Below, in pieces: positions 24,079 through 35,000 of a stretch of DNA of 64,000 nucleotides. The notes under the pieces were generated by a model, which was not told the DNA's origin, ran no database searches, and saw only the letters and a program-made list of their open reading frames with translations. Source of the stretch: Combretum micranthum. Lineage: Eukaryota > Streptophyta > Magnoliopsida > Myrtales > Combretaceae. The DNA lies in NCBI GenBank assembly GCA_024138025.1, contig JAMXBD010002766.1:101251-165250 (forward strand), given 5' to 3'. Every line of letters begins with the position of its first letter. The stretch's first letter is position 1. A program made the translations under genes and the position numbers.

Positions 24079-24204
24079 ATGCTTTAAGAACCTAGGAATC
24101 ATAATTATAGAAATGGACTTAAGAAAAAATTGACTTAGATAGAAACAAGAAAACCTAGATGAAATAGAATGGGTAGAATAAGTCTTCTAATACCTTTCTT
24201 TACG

Positions 24205-25212
24205 TAGATCACCATAGATGAGGCCCGTCTCCAAGCCAAGAATTTCCGGAAAGGACCCTTCGAAACATCAGAAGACTACCGACTGAGACTTAGAGTCCTA
24301 TGTGAAGAGTTTGCCCTAGCAGGACAACCTAAGACCGTCCAAGAGATGTTCCAAATATGGAAGAGGGAATGATACAAACAGAATGGAGGGAAGTGGTACT
24401 GACCATTCACAATTGTCCTATAGGAAAGAAACTGACCGAGTTGGAAATGATATACGCCGTGGAACGTATTGCGGCCATTGCTGAAGATAGACCTATGTTG
24501 AAGGAAGCCACATTCGTTCTTAGGAAAGACGGGGGACGAACTTCACCAGATTTCCAGACATGGAGAAAAATTGGACCTATGTTCGTTTACGCCCACGACA
24601 ACTTGATGGATCACCTTGAATGGATGAAGGCGGACATCAACGATATCTTCATTGGCATGGAGTGTACCAGGAAGTACTACGACCACCAACCCAAGTACCC
24701 ACGGAGCCACCTACCTTTATGGGAATCCAACTAAGGAGGAATGAACCCCTACGCCTGCGGGATGATGGATCAATAATAAGGGAAGAGCCTATGGAAGAAG
24801 ATGAAGAGAGTGAAGATTCGGAGGAAGACCCGGAGGAAGAAAATGAAAAAGAGCAAGACCAGAAGAAGGAAATCAGACCACTGTTGCAGACGAAGAACCC
24901 CGTAATAGCACTGAGGAAAGGATTATCTGCTACTTAATGGGACGACAGACTCAGGGAAGGCAAGAAACAGACTCGGCCATGAATACAGATAATGCCCCAC
25001 CCAATGAAAACAATAGCATGGAGACGGATGGAACCATCACTTGGAGAACCATTCATGACATAGTACCAGAAGTGACTAGAGAGGAGCCAACCGACGGACA
25101 CGAAAGATCCAGAGAGGCAGCCCGGAAGAGGAGGAAATATTTCAGCCAATTCATGAGGGACTGGAACCCAGGATCGTCCAGCAGCAACCCAGGAGATGCA
25201 CCAGAAGAATGA
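24205..25212 (+). pseudogene. Broken extra reading frame upstream of gag (unknown product)
   Basis: Roughly 330 codons spread over three frames and joined by at least three one-base deletions (near 24360, 24700 and 24885). The N-terminal part (near 24205-24355) reads ITIDEARLQAKNF onward. The middle (24357-24734) holds TEWREVVLTIHNCPIGKKL and LEWMKADINDIFIGMEC. Next comes a strongly acidic segment (EEPMEEDEESEDSEEDPEE, about 24,785-24,845), and then a C-terminus with a basic patch (RSREAARKRRKYFSQFMRDW) ending at a stop at 25210-25212. It is not Gag, which follows separately, and has no motif I recognise. Codon-like composition over 1 kb and a clean order of globular, acidic and basic parts argue that it was a real gene. 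Extra frames before gag are known in Ogre-type elements, but I see no sequence link to them. Confidence 0.55.
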
Positions 25213-25545
25213 AGAAAGGAAGGAAGGAAAGGAGCATATCCTAGAAGTCCAGCTTAGATTTTGTAATCATAGACTAGATCCATGATCTTAGTCTATCTTT
25301 TAATTTTCGAAACAATGTTTGTTATTTCTATGTGATTTTCTTTTATGATTTATCTTATTTCCGATTTCATGTATGAATTTTATATCTATGATAACGCTCT
25401 AAGTTTGATTTCAGAAATTGTTTTGATTTAAATTTTGTTAGCTTTTATGCATATTTAAATTTCCGTTATACCCACCAATTTCCGGTAAAAATTTAATTAA
25501 GTTATCAAAACTTTATAAAACCTGACTTAGGAAAGTTTAAAACAG
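25213..25545 (+). other. AT-rich intron-like spacer between the extra frame and gag
   Basis: Non-coding, T-rich DNA with stops in all frames, ending TTTAAAACAG at 25545. The next codons give the arginine-rich Gag N-terminus (RNRSRRRRERSASNQ). The family C element has the same arrangement. A possible donor is the GTAATC near 25260. Splicing is an inference. Confidence 0.4.
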
Positions 25546-26858
25546 CCGAAATAGGAGTAGACGAAGAAGGGAACGAAGCGCCTCTAACCAACCCGACATA
25601 GAAGCAGATCAACCTGCTGTTCAAGGAGCCGCCGCACCTCAAAGGGACTTATGCGCCACGTTAGGACACCTAACCCACGTATTAGAAGAAATTAGGCAAA
25701 ATATGCCAGCACAAGCACCCGTACCAGAAGCAACACCAGCAACATCATCGGCGACAGCCCCGTGTCTATACCAACCCCACCACCACAACAAGCTTCAACA
25801 GAGGCATCTGTGCATAGGAACATGCATAGCCAAAATGTACCCCTACCTCCATCTCCACCGTCAAGACCATACAAGAGCATGTTACCTAACTTCATCAAAA
25901 GTAACCGCTTCTTTGAAGGAGCTTATGACAAGCCAGAGGAGGCAGAGGATTGGTTATCTCAAATAGAGATGTCTTTTGATGCAGATGAAGTTCTGCCCCA
26001 GTTGCAAATCAAGTATGGAACATTCATGCTTCGTCTAAACGCTAGGATATGGTAGGAGTCAAGGGAAAGAGATCTAATAACTTCAATCACTTGGGAAATG
26101 TTTAGAGAATTATTTTCAGGAAGTTTAAGAGTGAGATATAATGCGGACTTCTTGCAAATTGCACAAAAGGGAAGAACAATCGAACAAAATGAGACTGAGT
26201 TCAGTAAATTGTTGCAATATGCACCGGACTCCTATAAGTACAGTGAAGAATTGAAAAGGCAAGTTTTTTTAGGAGGATTAGATGAAGATCTAAGGATGAA
26301 GTTGGAAGAATTTGACATAAGGAATTTTCGAGAATTAGTGGAAAGAGGTCGGATTGTAGAAGAAGCAAGGAAAAGGAGAGAAAGAATAGAAGAAGAAGAA
26401 GACCCAATCATCGAAAGGGAGTTTTACATAGAACCCCATCTCATGCCCCTACCGAAGAAAATCAAGAGCGACAATAGAAGGATCATACCAAGAGGTATTA
26501 AGTGTTGGAGTGCAATGGAGCACACTACCCGAAGAAGTGCCCCCAGCTATTTGGAAAGTGTTTCTCTGTGGAAATACAAACCTAAGATGTCAAAATGCCC
26601 AAACAAAGGGATAGATGCTTGCTATGTTTTGCAATCAGAAAGGACATTTTGCCAACAACTGCCCACAAGGAAGGAATATTCTATCAAGATCACAAGAAGT
26701 TGTTCCTATAAGAATGGAGAAAGGAATTGGAAGTAAGAAGTGAAAGCAGGCCTGGACCTACTGCTTCGGGAATTCGAGTATACAACTTGCAGGGACGATG
26801 GATAGGTGAAGAAGTGAACAAAGGAAATGAAAAACTTGACTGCCTTGGAGTACATTAG
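25546..26858 (+). pseudogene. gag: Broken gag of the family B element
   Basis: Ty3/gypsy Gag, the capsid and nucleocapsid precursor. It opens with an arginine-rich stretch. The first in-frame ATG is at 25703, followed by a proline-rich linker and the capsid region with NFIKSNRFFEGAYDKPEEAE and DWLSQIEMSF (about 25,890-25,980). An in-frame TAG at 26053-26055 probably replaces a tryptophan codon, and the same frame then runs on through ITWEMFRELFSG. Three Cys-rich knuckle-like motifs lie at about 26,500-26,662. The last is CCHC (C-x2-C-x4-H-x4-C, ending NQKGHFANNC), and each is disturbed by a one-base deletion. The frame ends after RVYNLQGRW at the stop 26856-26858. No protease active-site motif follows, so this element ends with gag. 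Confidence 0.85.
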
Positions 26859-28819
26859 AGGCTATAATAGCGACAGGAACCAGTCAATCTCCAACCTCTT
26901 TTATTGATGTTGTTTCTTTATAGTAACAGAGGAATGTAAAGTTTTTTCTATATGTGAAATGAGTAGGAGTAAAAATCCCCTCTCGTGTACATAAGAAGTT
27001 TAGTAAATCAGAAGTTTACTCTCTTGAAGTATCAAAAGCATTACATTCTTTCTATAATATGACAAACGATCAACCTAGTTTAAGATAATGCGAAAGAATG
27101 AGGAAACCCAAGAAAATTGGTCAACTTTCAACAAAGACGTGAGGACATGAAGTCACCTGTGACTCTAAGGAATAATGGAATTAAGTAATCTTTTGAATAA
27201 GATGTATACCTCTCAAATAAGATCCCAATAAGAAGAAACAAGGAAAACATAGAGCTTACAAAACAAAAAGAAAATAGTTGGCAAAGGATTGGAAAGAACA
27301 GACACATTCTTTCAAGTTGATAAAGGAAATTAAGTAGCTAAAGAGTGAAGAGAAATTGACCTTTGGAGACATTCATAAGTTCAATAAGAAGTTTTGAAAA
27401 GAATTCTGGATACAGATTTCACTCAGAAACATGGAAAATAGACTTAAAGGAAGTTGGAGAAACAACAAACGAAAAATCGAGACCTTACGAAATGAAGTAT
27501 GCCATCACGAAATATACCCATCCAGCTTAATGGAGAAAACCCTAAGCCAACGTGTTAATTTCGGAAAGGAACAAGGAAAACCTTTTAAGGAGCAAACACG
27601 TTTCTCTCAAGATTAAGATCACGATATCACCAACAAAGGATCAAATCAAGAAGGAATGACCCTCAATTCTTTATAACCCACAAGTTTTAGTAATGCTTTC
27701 TGGACTCAAGAATAGTGATATAGCCTGAAGAAGGAAAGAAGTAATCTAAGAATGTAATCTTAAGTATAGGAAATTAATAAAAGGGAGTTGAAAAGCCGAA
27801 CCTTGAAGTTCACAACAAGGTTTAAAAGAGGAACCACGTCGTAGGATATTAAGATCAACCGTATAAAAATAACAAAAGAGCTTAGATGAAGATACGAAGG
27901 ATAAAGAAGGGATAAGGAAGAAAGAAGTATTAAAGGAAGCTAAAGGATGATTTAGCATAACTAAGGACAAGGAAGTTAGTAAGAAAGAATCATGAGTACG
28001 GTTCATAATTTGGGATCAACAACATATCCAAGAAGAACTCGATATACCGAAGTTCAAGGGACATTAGAAGAAATGAAATATGGATAAAGGAATAAAACAC
28101 CAAAGGATGAAAAGGTTATGATTCAATGAAAACGGAATTAACCTTCTCAAGATTTTGGAATTTCTCACAAACGATAACAAGAAGGCAAGGATGCTTATGG
28201 TATAAATTGAGTAACTAACAAAGATGGTTCGTTTCATAATCGGTCAATATAACGCTCTCTAAAAGGAAAAGAGATGAAAGCAAAAGAGATCAGTCAGAGA
28301 TATGACAAACCTGGACGCAAGAATGGGAACAAGAGGAACTAATAAAGAATTTTGGACCCCTGATACTACAAACGATCAAGGAAAATCATTCAAATACCTT
28401 GGAGGAACAATCAAGAGCATCTCATGAGATGATAAAGGCACAAGATAGATAAATAAGATGAATCGGAAAAGAAGGACCTTAAAAGTCTCAAATAGAATCA
28501 GGTGAGTTTAAAGATAGGAAGTAATCATAAGACGAGAAGGAAGTTGATTATTACATAAACATATTGGAGATGTGCAACAATTCCCCGTTTGACAAAAGGT
28601 TAAGGAATCAAGTTATAAGGATAAAAGTCAATGTTTTTAAAAGAGAATTTTCCTTATGAAGATATACCCAATACCGATATTTATCCGCAAGAGTTCAGAG
28701 GATAAGAAATGAGGAAATCAATTAAGAGATCTTTTTGAAGAATGACGCATAACCCAAGTAACCAAGTTGGTTAGAACCACAAGTAGGAATTTCCAAGTTT
28801 TGAGGACAAAACTTTCTTT
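26859..28819 (+). other. Purine-rich 3' untranslated block of the family B element
   Basis: About 1.96 kb, strongly A+G-rich on the plus strand, with no frame longer than about 86 codons and no pol motifs in any frame that I could recognise. It ends with the 'gttttgaggacaaaact' box just before the polypurine tract. It may be what remains after loss of pol, or a structural spacer of a non-autonomous family. Confidence 0.6.
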
Positions 28820-28832
28820 AAGGGGGGTAGGT
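28820..28832 (+). other. Polypurine tract of the family B element
   Basis: AAGGGGGGTAGGT directly before the 3' LTR start TGTAAACCCC. It is identical to the family C tract and close to that of family A (AAGGTGGGGAGGT at 62417-62429, minus). Confidence 0.93.
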
Positions 28833-31194
28833 TGTAAACCCCTAAATTTTCGGAATCGGTTTAGCATAAAACCCTAACCGGAAGTCAAACGAAACCCTAA
28901 AGGTCAAATAAAAGAAGGCTTTTTGTCACTTAGGAATAAGTTTATGTGAAACATAAAAACAAAAATAAATTCATTCATTTTCAAGTTACAAAAAGAATTC
29001 ACTATGAATTTAGAAACTATTTTTACTTAAAAAGCTACTCAAATCTTTGTTATTCTACCTTGTTTCCAAAAGAAAATATTTGTTGATACAAAAATGGTTC
29101 TTTTTATAAGAAGATGGATGACTAAGGAAATTTTTAAGACCTTGCAAACAAATAGGCAAAGAAAATTTATGGTTTGAAAATAATAAAGATATTTCTTTTC
29201 AATTACAAGAAGAAATTAATAGAATTATAGAAATTAGTTTTTCTACAAAAAGTCCTAAATTGATGCGTATTACTTTTATAAAGAAACCAAATTTTCATGC
29301 CTGGGTAATTGTTTTTAAAAATATGAGACATGAGAAAGGGAATGAGAAATATTAAGTGAGAATTTTTGCAAAACAAGTAAACAAAAGAATTTACACAAGA
29401 AGATGAAGAATAGCATATTTCCTAGAAAATTTCGAATATAGTATTATGGTAACTTAGAAAGTAGAAATTTTATTTTCAAAGGTCACTAAGAAAAGAATAA
29501 ATGAAACCAACATGAAATGTTTTTAGAAAATAAAGAACACAAGGTATTCATTTCAAAGAAATGTACAAAAACATTTCCGAAAAGTTTCAACCCGACATTG
29601 TTTTATCTAAGAAAAATAAGTTGGACAACAAGACACTTGAGCATGCTTAAATATGAGTTATATAGTTATAAAAAAGAAAATTTTTCAACTATATAGATAA
29701 CTAAGTATTTATCAAACAAATTTTGATTCTTAAACCAAAGTTGTTTTTACTTGAAAAATCCGTGGTGAATTTTGTTGCCACTTTTTCGGAGCCTACATGG
29801 CTTTTTTTGTGGGAAATAATTTTAGAAATGGGTAGATCTTTTCGAGTAGATAGAAATCGGTATATTATATGCGCGATTCCGAGTTAAAATGACCAAGTTA
29901 TGGCCATTTAAGTTGGAACATTCTTTATACGAACTTTAACGTTCTTTGACATTGTTTTTCAAAATTCAAGAAAATCTTCAAGAAAAACTCATTATGGGTA
30001 TTTTCTTTGGTTAGGTGATCCCGATGAAGGATTTCTTCACCCCGAGAACTATTACGATTAAGTGGAGTGTGTGAACGACTCTTCCGCTTAGAGGAATAGA
30101 TGTCAATGGCATCGTGAGTTAATCCCCGTTATTTTTCATACTCTTGATTGTGCTTGTAAAATTAGTTGCACTAGAAATTTAAGAAAAATCAAAAGGAAGT
30201 GTATGATAATACGTTGAAAGAATACTAAGTATATCGAAACTCGATTTGTTTGTAATAAAGTTGTATGTGAATTAATATCTTCAAATGTTTGAAATTGATT
30301 GATCACTTGAAAGAATTTAAACGAAACTACTAGACTTTAATTAAAGAAATTATTCATGCACTTCATATGTTGAGTCACATTGCATTCACTACTATACAAT
30401 TGGTGGGACAAGTGTATAATAGTGGTGGTAGACATAACCGGCATATCATGTAAGTGGCGAGTAGGAGCCGGTAAGAACTACTTAAATTGATGGCTAGTAG
30501 GAGCCTGTAATAACTACAAGTTTTGGTGGCTAGTAGGAGCCTGTAATAAACTACAAATTTTTGATGGCGTATAGGAGCCGGTAAGATCTATGAAAGTGTT
30601 TTTAAAAGTTGTGGCTGTAATTGGCCTGAATACCCAACCCCGAATGAAGGGCGTAAATTCATTCAACATATGATTCCCGGAAAGTCATATGTCTTGTATG
30701 CTCACGTGGTTGTTGCATTTCATACGTTTGAATAATAAACTTGATTGATAATCTACTTCGAGTATGAATTTTGGGAATTACTCACTAAGCCTATTAGCGT
30801 ATACCTCGATAGCTATCTTTTGCAGTTCCCGTACTTATGGTTAAGGCCACGTGGACCCTATGGGTAGGTAATCCCTCTTGAATATTAGAAATCTGAATAA
30901 AGTGTAGCTTAGCATTAGCATGTAAATATGTATATAATAGATTAGTAATTTAGGGAGTTGTCCCTAAGTTTGTAAAATTTATGCCATGGACAAATAATTA
31001 TTGTAATTCTTCTTTTCTTAATATGTTTTTATATCTCCTTAAACTACATTATTCCATATATGGTCCTCTAAAATTGTGAAAGTAAGCCTTACACTTAATA
31101 TAAAAGCTTTTGGAATGACTAAGGTTGTCATACTTAAGCTTTAATATTGAGTGTGGCGGACTGTCACGTTTAGGGTACCCATTGGGGTGTGACA
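28833..31194 (+). repeat. Family B 3' LTR with a 1.35-kb internal deletion
   Basis: 2,362 bp. It follows the 5' LTR for its first 75 bp (to 28907), then jumps to the sequence matching 21777 of the 5' LTR. The segment 20426-21776 is missing, and with it the poly-C tract, TATA box and ACTAG hairpins. The join shows a 2-bp AA microhomology. The rest is nearly identical to the 5' LTR, with mostly one- to few-base indels. It ends GGGGTGTGACA followed by GCGAT. Confidence 0.95.
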
Positions 31195-31199
31195 GCGAT

Positions 31200-31797
31200 G
31201 CTCTCCCTTGACATCTTCCTCTTGTGCTCATGAACTCATGTTTGGTTTTGACTTCTCTTCTTAGAGCTCCTGCTTCATCTTTTAGTAACGGATGTGGGAT
31301 CCTCGTCTTTTGGGCATGCGACGGGCGTACCAACGGTTAAAACTAGACTATATAGTCTTTTTATTTGTTTCTTTAATCAAAAGCAGGATTTTCAAAAGTG
31401 AAATTTTCTTGTGGTTAAAAACGGTTTTGGAAAATTCATTCAAAGTTAGAAACTATTATGCTTTGGGTGAGATCATAAAATACGCGACTTTCCCACTAAG
31501 TATCATAATATCCGGCTTGCTACGGTTCTAGGTCTTTCTAAATTGTTTTTATCTTATTGGAAAGGGTGGTTCCATAGGATTCTTAGGTTTTCCCCTTATT
31601 CTACCTACGGTTCCTTTATCCTATGATGAAAAGTCTATCTATCATTTCTACTAATCTTTCATCTAAATACTAATAACTTCACAAGGATCTCCCTATCATT
31701 CTCATGATTTATTCCTAAGCTTATCATGCTTCTAAGACTTCCATTCCTAAACCTATGACTTTCTTCTCTGATCTTGATGCCCTGATACCACTTAAAC
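31200..31797 (-). other. Leader of the family C element
   Basis: The 5' internal part of the family C element, separated from the rest by the family B insertion. The first 300 bp after the primer site (minus strand) are non-coding. A short frame starts with ATG at 31333 (MVRPSHAQ...) and reaches a stop about 8 codons after crossing the point where the family B element inserted. Whether this is a first coding exon of gag is unclear. Confidence 0.55.
31779..31790 (-). other. Primer-binding site of the family C element
   Basis: The minus strand reads TGGTATCAGGGC, 11 of 12 bases matching the initiator tRNA-Met site, 7 bases from the LTR (31798). The spacer GTTTAAG is shared with the family B element (GTTTAAGT). 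Confidence 0.9.
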
Positions 31798-32013
31798 TGT
31801 TACGCCCCGAAGGGTACCCTAAATGTGGCAGTCCAGCACATACGGTATTAAAACTTAGGAATGACTTCCCAAAGTCACGCGAAATTTTTCAACACCATAT
31901 GTAAGGCGTCTATCACCGGTAGGATTTATAGTTTGAGATAATAAATACAGCATACAAGGATCTAAATAAACATCAAATTTATCATTAAGAGAATACAATC
32001 CTTACATCATCTT
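31798..32013 (-). repeat. Family C 5' LTR, inner piece
   Basis: Begins TGTTACGCCCCG (one change from TGTCACG) and matches the 3' LTR pieces 10501-10565 and 13219 onward. It is interrupted after ATCTT (32009-32013). Confidence 0.9.
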
Positions 32014-35000
32014 TGTCACGCCCCGAAGGGTACCCTAAACGTGGCAGTCCACCGTACACAATATTAAAGCCTACGAATGACCACCTTAGTCATACGAAGG
32101 CTTCCATATTATGTACAAGGCGTCTAACACATAAAGGAGACACATCAGAATGATACGTTTTATGTTGATACAATTGAGTAACAATGTAAAGGAAATACAA
32201 TCCGCTATACTCCAAATACAAAACCCTATACTTCAAAATACAATTCATCAAACTTCAACTACATTCATCTCAAGACTTCACTACATAAAACTATTACAAA
32301 GCAAATCGTAAAGCTTAGCCAAAAACTTCAAGCATTCTTATATCTTGCCGGAATCCCGAAATCATTCTCGGCTTTAACTATCTCGGTCCCCACTTAGTAT
32401 TCTTGGAATAATCTGCTCATTTAAACAACTATTGGGGTATAAGAAACACTAGCTTAGTGAGATTCATTTCTGCAATAATATACTCAATTGTAAAATATAC
32501 AAACAAGTTTATTTAAACAATCATATGAATGCACAAGCACGTGAACATACAAGCATATGACTTTCCGGTAGCCATATGTGAATGGATTTACGCCCTCCAT
32601 TCGGGGTTTGGGGTGGTCCATAAATATGCGACCACAATTCCAATATTTTCTCTTGGTTTATAGTGTCTACTCCACTGCCCATTAACGTAAGCAACCTCAT
32701 AGGCCCTTAATGTTAACGAAGGTGGTCCTCCACCTGTTTATATGTATTGGTTTATAGTGTCTACTCCACTGCCCGTTAACTTAAGTGACCCTGCAGATCC
32801 TTAATGTTAACGAAGACCCGCTGCCTCCCGATCATACTTTTGTTCCCACCAAAAGCATTCTCGTAATGTAATGTGACTCACTAAATGATATGCATGTACA
32901 GTTTATTTATAGAATCATAGCAAGTTCATTATGTACTTTAAGAGCGATCATAGAGCATTTCAAACAATCCAAGTCTATACTAACTCATACAATATTATTT
33001 CAACAAATCTCGTCTCGATATACTTATTATTCATTCAATAGGAAAAGTTCATTTCTCATCAACAATTTTATCTTTACCTAAGTCTAGTGCTACTACAATT
33101 ACAAGCACACTCAATGAGCATAATTACTTAGGAAATGAACTCACTCGGCCATTGGATTACCGGTCTTCTAGTAATAATAATCCGGTGGCAAAGAGTCAAC
33201 GTTCTCGGGTTCACCTAATCACATAAGAAATACTCTAATGAGTATTCTACCATCTAAGGATACTAAAACTCTAACAAAACTTAGTGAAATCGAAATTCGC
33301 GTCATTTTCGAAGTCCCGATTTAAAATGGCCATAACTTGGTCATTTTAACTCGGAATCTCGCAAATTTTATATCGATTTCTATCTACTTCGGAAGAGCTT
33401 TCTAAATATGAAGTTTAAATCAAGTTTTGAAAATATCTAAGCCTCGGAAATGAGGGATCAGATCTGTACAGCGGTGTTATTGATTCCGAAAATGCGGTTT
33501 TCATAAATGCACTTGAGATTCCTAAGTACAAAATGAAACTAAATGCCATGGTAATGATTTTCCCTATCATGAATGTCATGATATGAACTCTAATGAGCCT
33601 AAGTTCTTATAACTTTTTAGACTCAAAGAATTTAAATAAACTTTTTCTTAAAAAAAACAATTTCATGCTATTGTTTAACAAGTGAGTTTACTACACTTGG
33701 TCATACCTACTTATTACAAGGATTTTCTTTAGAAAAACTCCACTTTGCTTAAAAAAATTTTGACCCTTATATTAGTTATATCCTAAGGCCTTTATTCCTT
33801 TAATAAAATCTTCATTTGTAAACTTTTAAGTGGGTCTTTCACTAGGGTGGTTACAAAAATCCGAATTTAGAAATTTTCATTTTCAAGTTGATTCTTTTAA
33901 GAAAAATGCATTTTATACTTAGAACTTTAAGTATTTATTTTACCTATACCCTAAGGACTTCATTTATTTAAGAAAATCCCATTTTTGAAGTTGGAAAACT
34001 AGTGTTTTCTAACCATCTATCCATTATTACGAATTTTGCCCACAAGACTTTTAGCTCAAAACTTCTATTGGACTTCATCTCTTGTTTCCAACATTTTCTT
34101 TGGTAAAAACTCATTTAAACTCATGAAAAATATTACCAAACATTATCTATCACCTATAGGCTTCATTTTTCTTGTAAAATACATGTTAGAAGTAGTAAAA
34201 GGGTTTTTAGTCTAGGGTTCCCAACCATCCGAATTTACACTAACTCATTTCTTGAAAAGTGTTTTCCTTTTTGGTTTGTTAACTTATCCTATAGATCTAT
34301 GTACTAGAAAGGTTATTTACTAAGGACAAAACATTAGAGACCATTAATGCACATAACTCAAAATAAAGATGAGATCTTAAATATCTAACATGAATATGAG
34401 TAGAAAAATGATAGATCTACTATACAAGTGCTTAAATAGGTTTTGAAAGCATAAAAACTATATTTTATAAAAAACTTTTGTTCAAAATACCTTTTGATGA
34501 AAAATCCTAAAGCTTATGGCATGAAAGCTCCTTTAATGTTAGATCTACTTTGTGATGGTTCGGTATTCTTGTTTTGATATTTCCTTGTCCCTATCAAGAG
34601 ATCATGGGGACATTTAGTTGGAAAAATCCAAGAATATCCTTGCCATCACAAGGATCTATGAGTAGAAGGAGTGAAAGTTCTTTTACTTAGAGTAAAATAG
34701 GAGGCAAAAGGAAAGAAACAAGTTGTGTGTGTGTGTGAGAGGCCATGGAGGCTCACGGCATAGAGGGAGTGGAGAGATTTTCACCTTTTGAAACTTTGAA
34801 AAGTGAAGAATGAAGAAAGAGAGAAAATGTAGCTTATATATTAAATAGAATTAGGTTAAATGGGACTAAAAATAATTTAAAAAATTGCACAATGGAGCTT
34901 GTTGGGGAGGGTTTCATGCCAACCAAGCATGAGGGGGAGAAAGAAAATTGATTTTTGATTGATTTGTCTTGATAGCTTGCACATCAAATGTCATAAATTG

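Larger units (their letters stand above)
20351..31194 (+). mobile_element. Family B non-autonomous Ty3/gypsy element (TSD GCGAT)
   Basis: A complete insertion of 10,844 bp flanked by GCGAT (20346-20350 and 31195-31199) inside the family C internal region. Order: 5' LTR 20351-24058, primer site 24067-24078, a broken extra reading frame 24205-25212, an AT-rich spacer, broken gag 25546-26858, a purine-rich 3' block, polypurine tract 28820-28832, and 3' LTR 28833-31194. No protease, reverse transcriptase, RNase H or integrase is present. The 3' LTR is 1.35 kb shorter than the 5' LTR because of one internal deletion. Outside that deletion the two LTRs are nearly identical, so this insertion is younger than its family C host. 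Confidence 0.95.

Noticed and set aside
26859..28819. Remnant of pol in the family B element
   Set aside because: I searched by eye for protease, reverse transcriptase and integrase motifs in all frames and found none. A very decayed pol cannot be excluded without a profile search, so the block is called untranslated.
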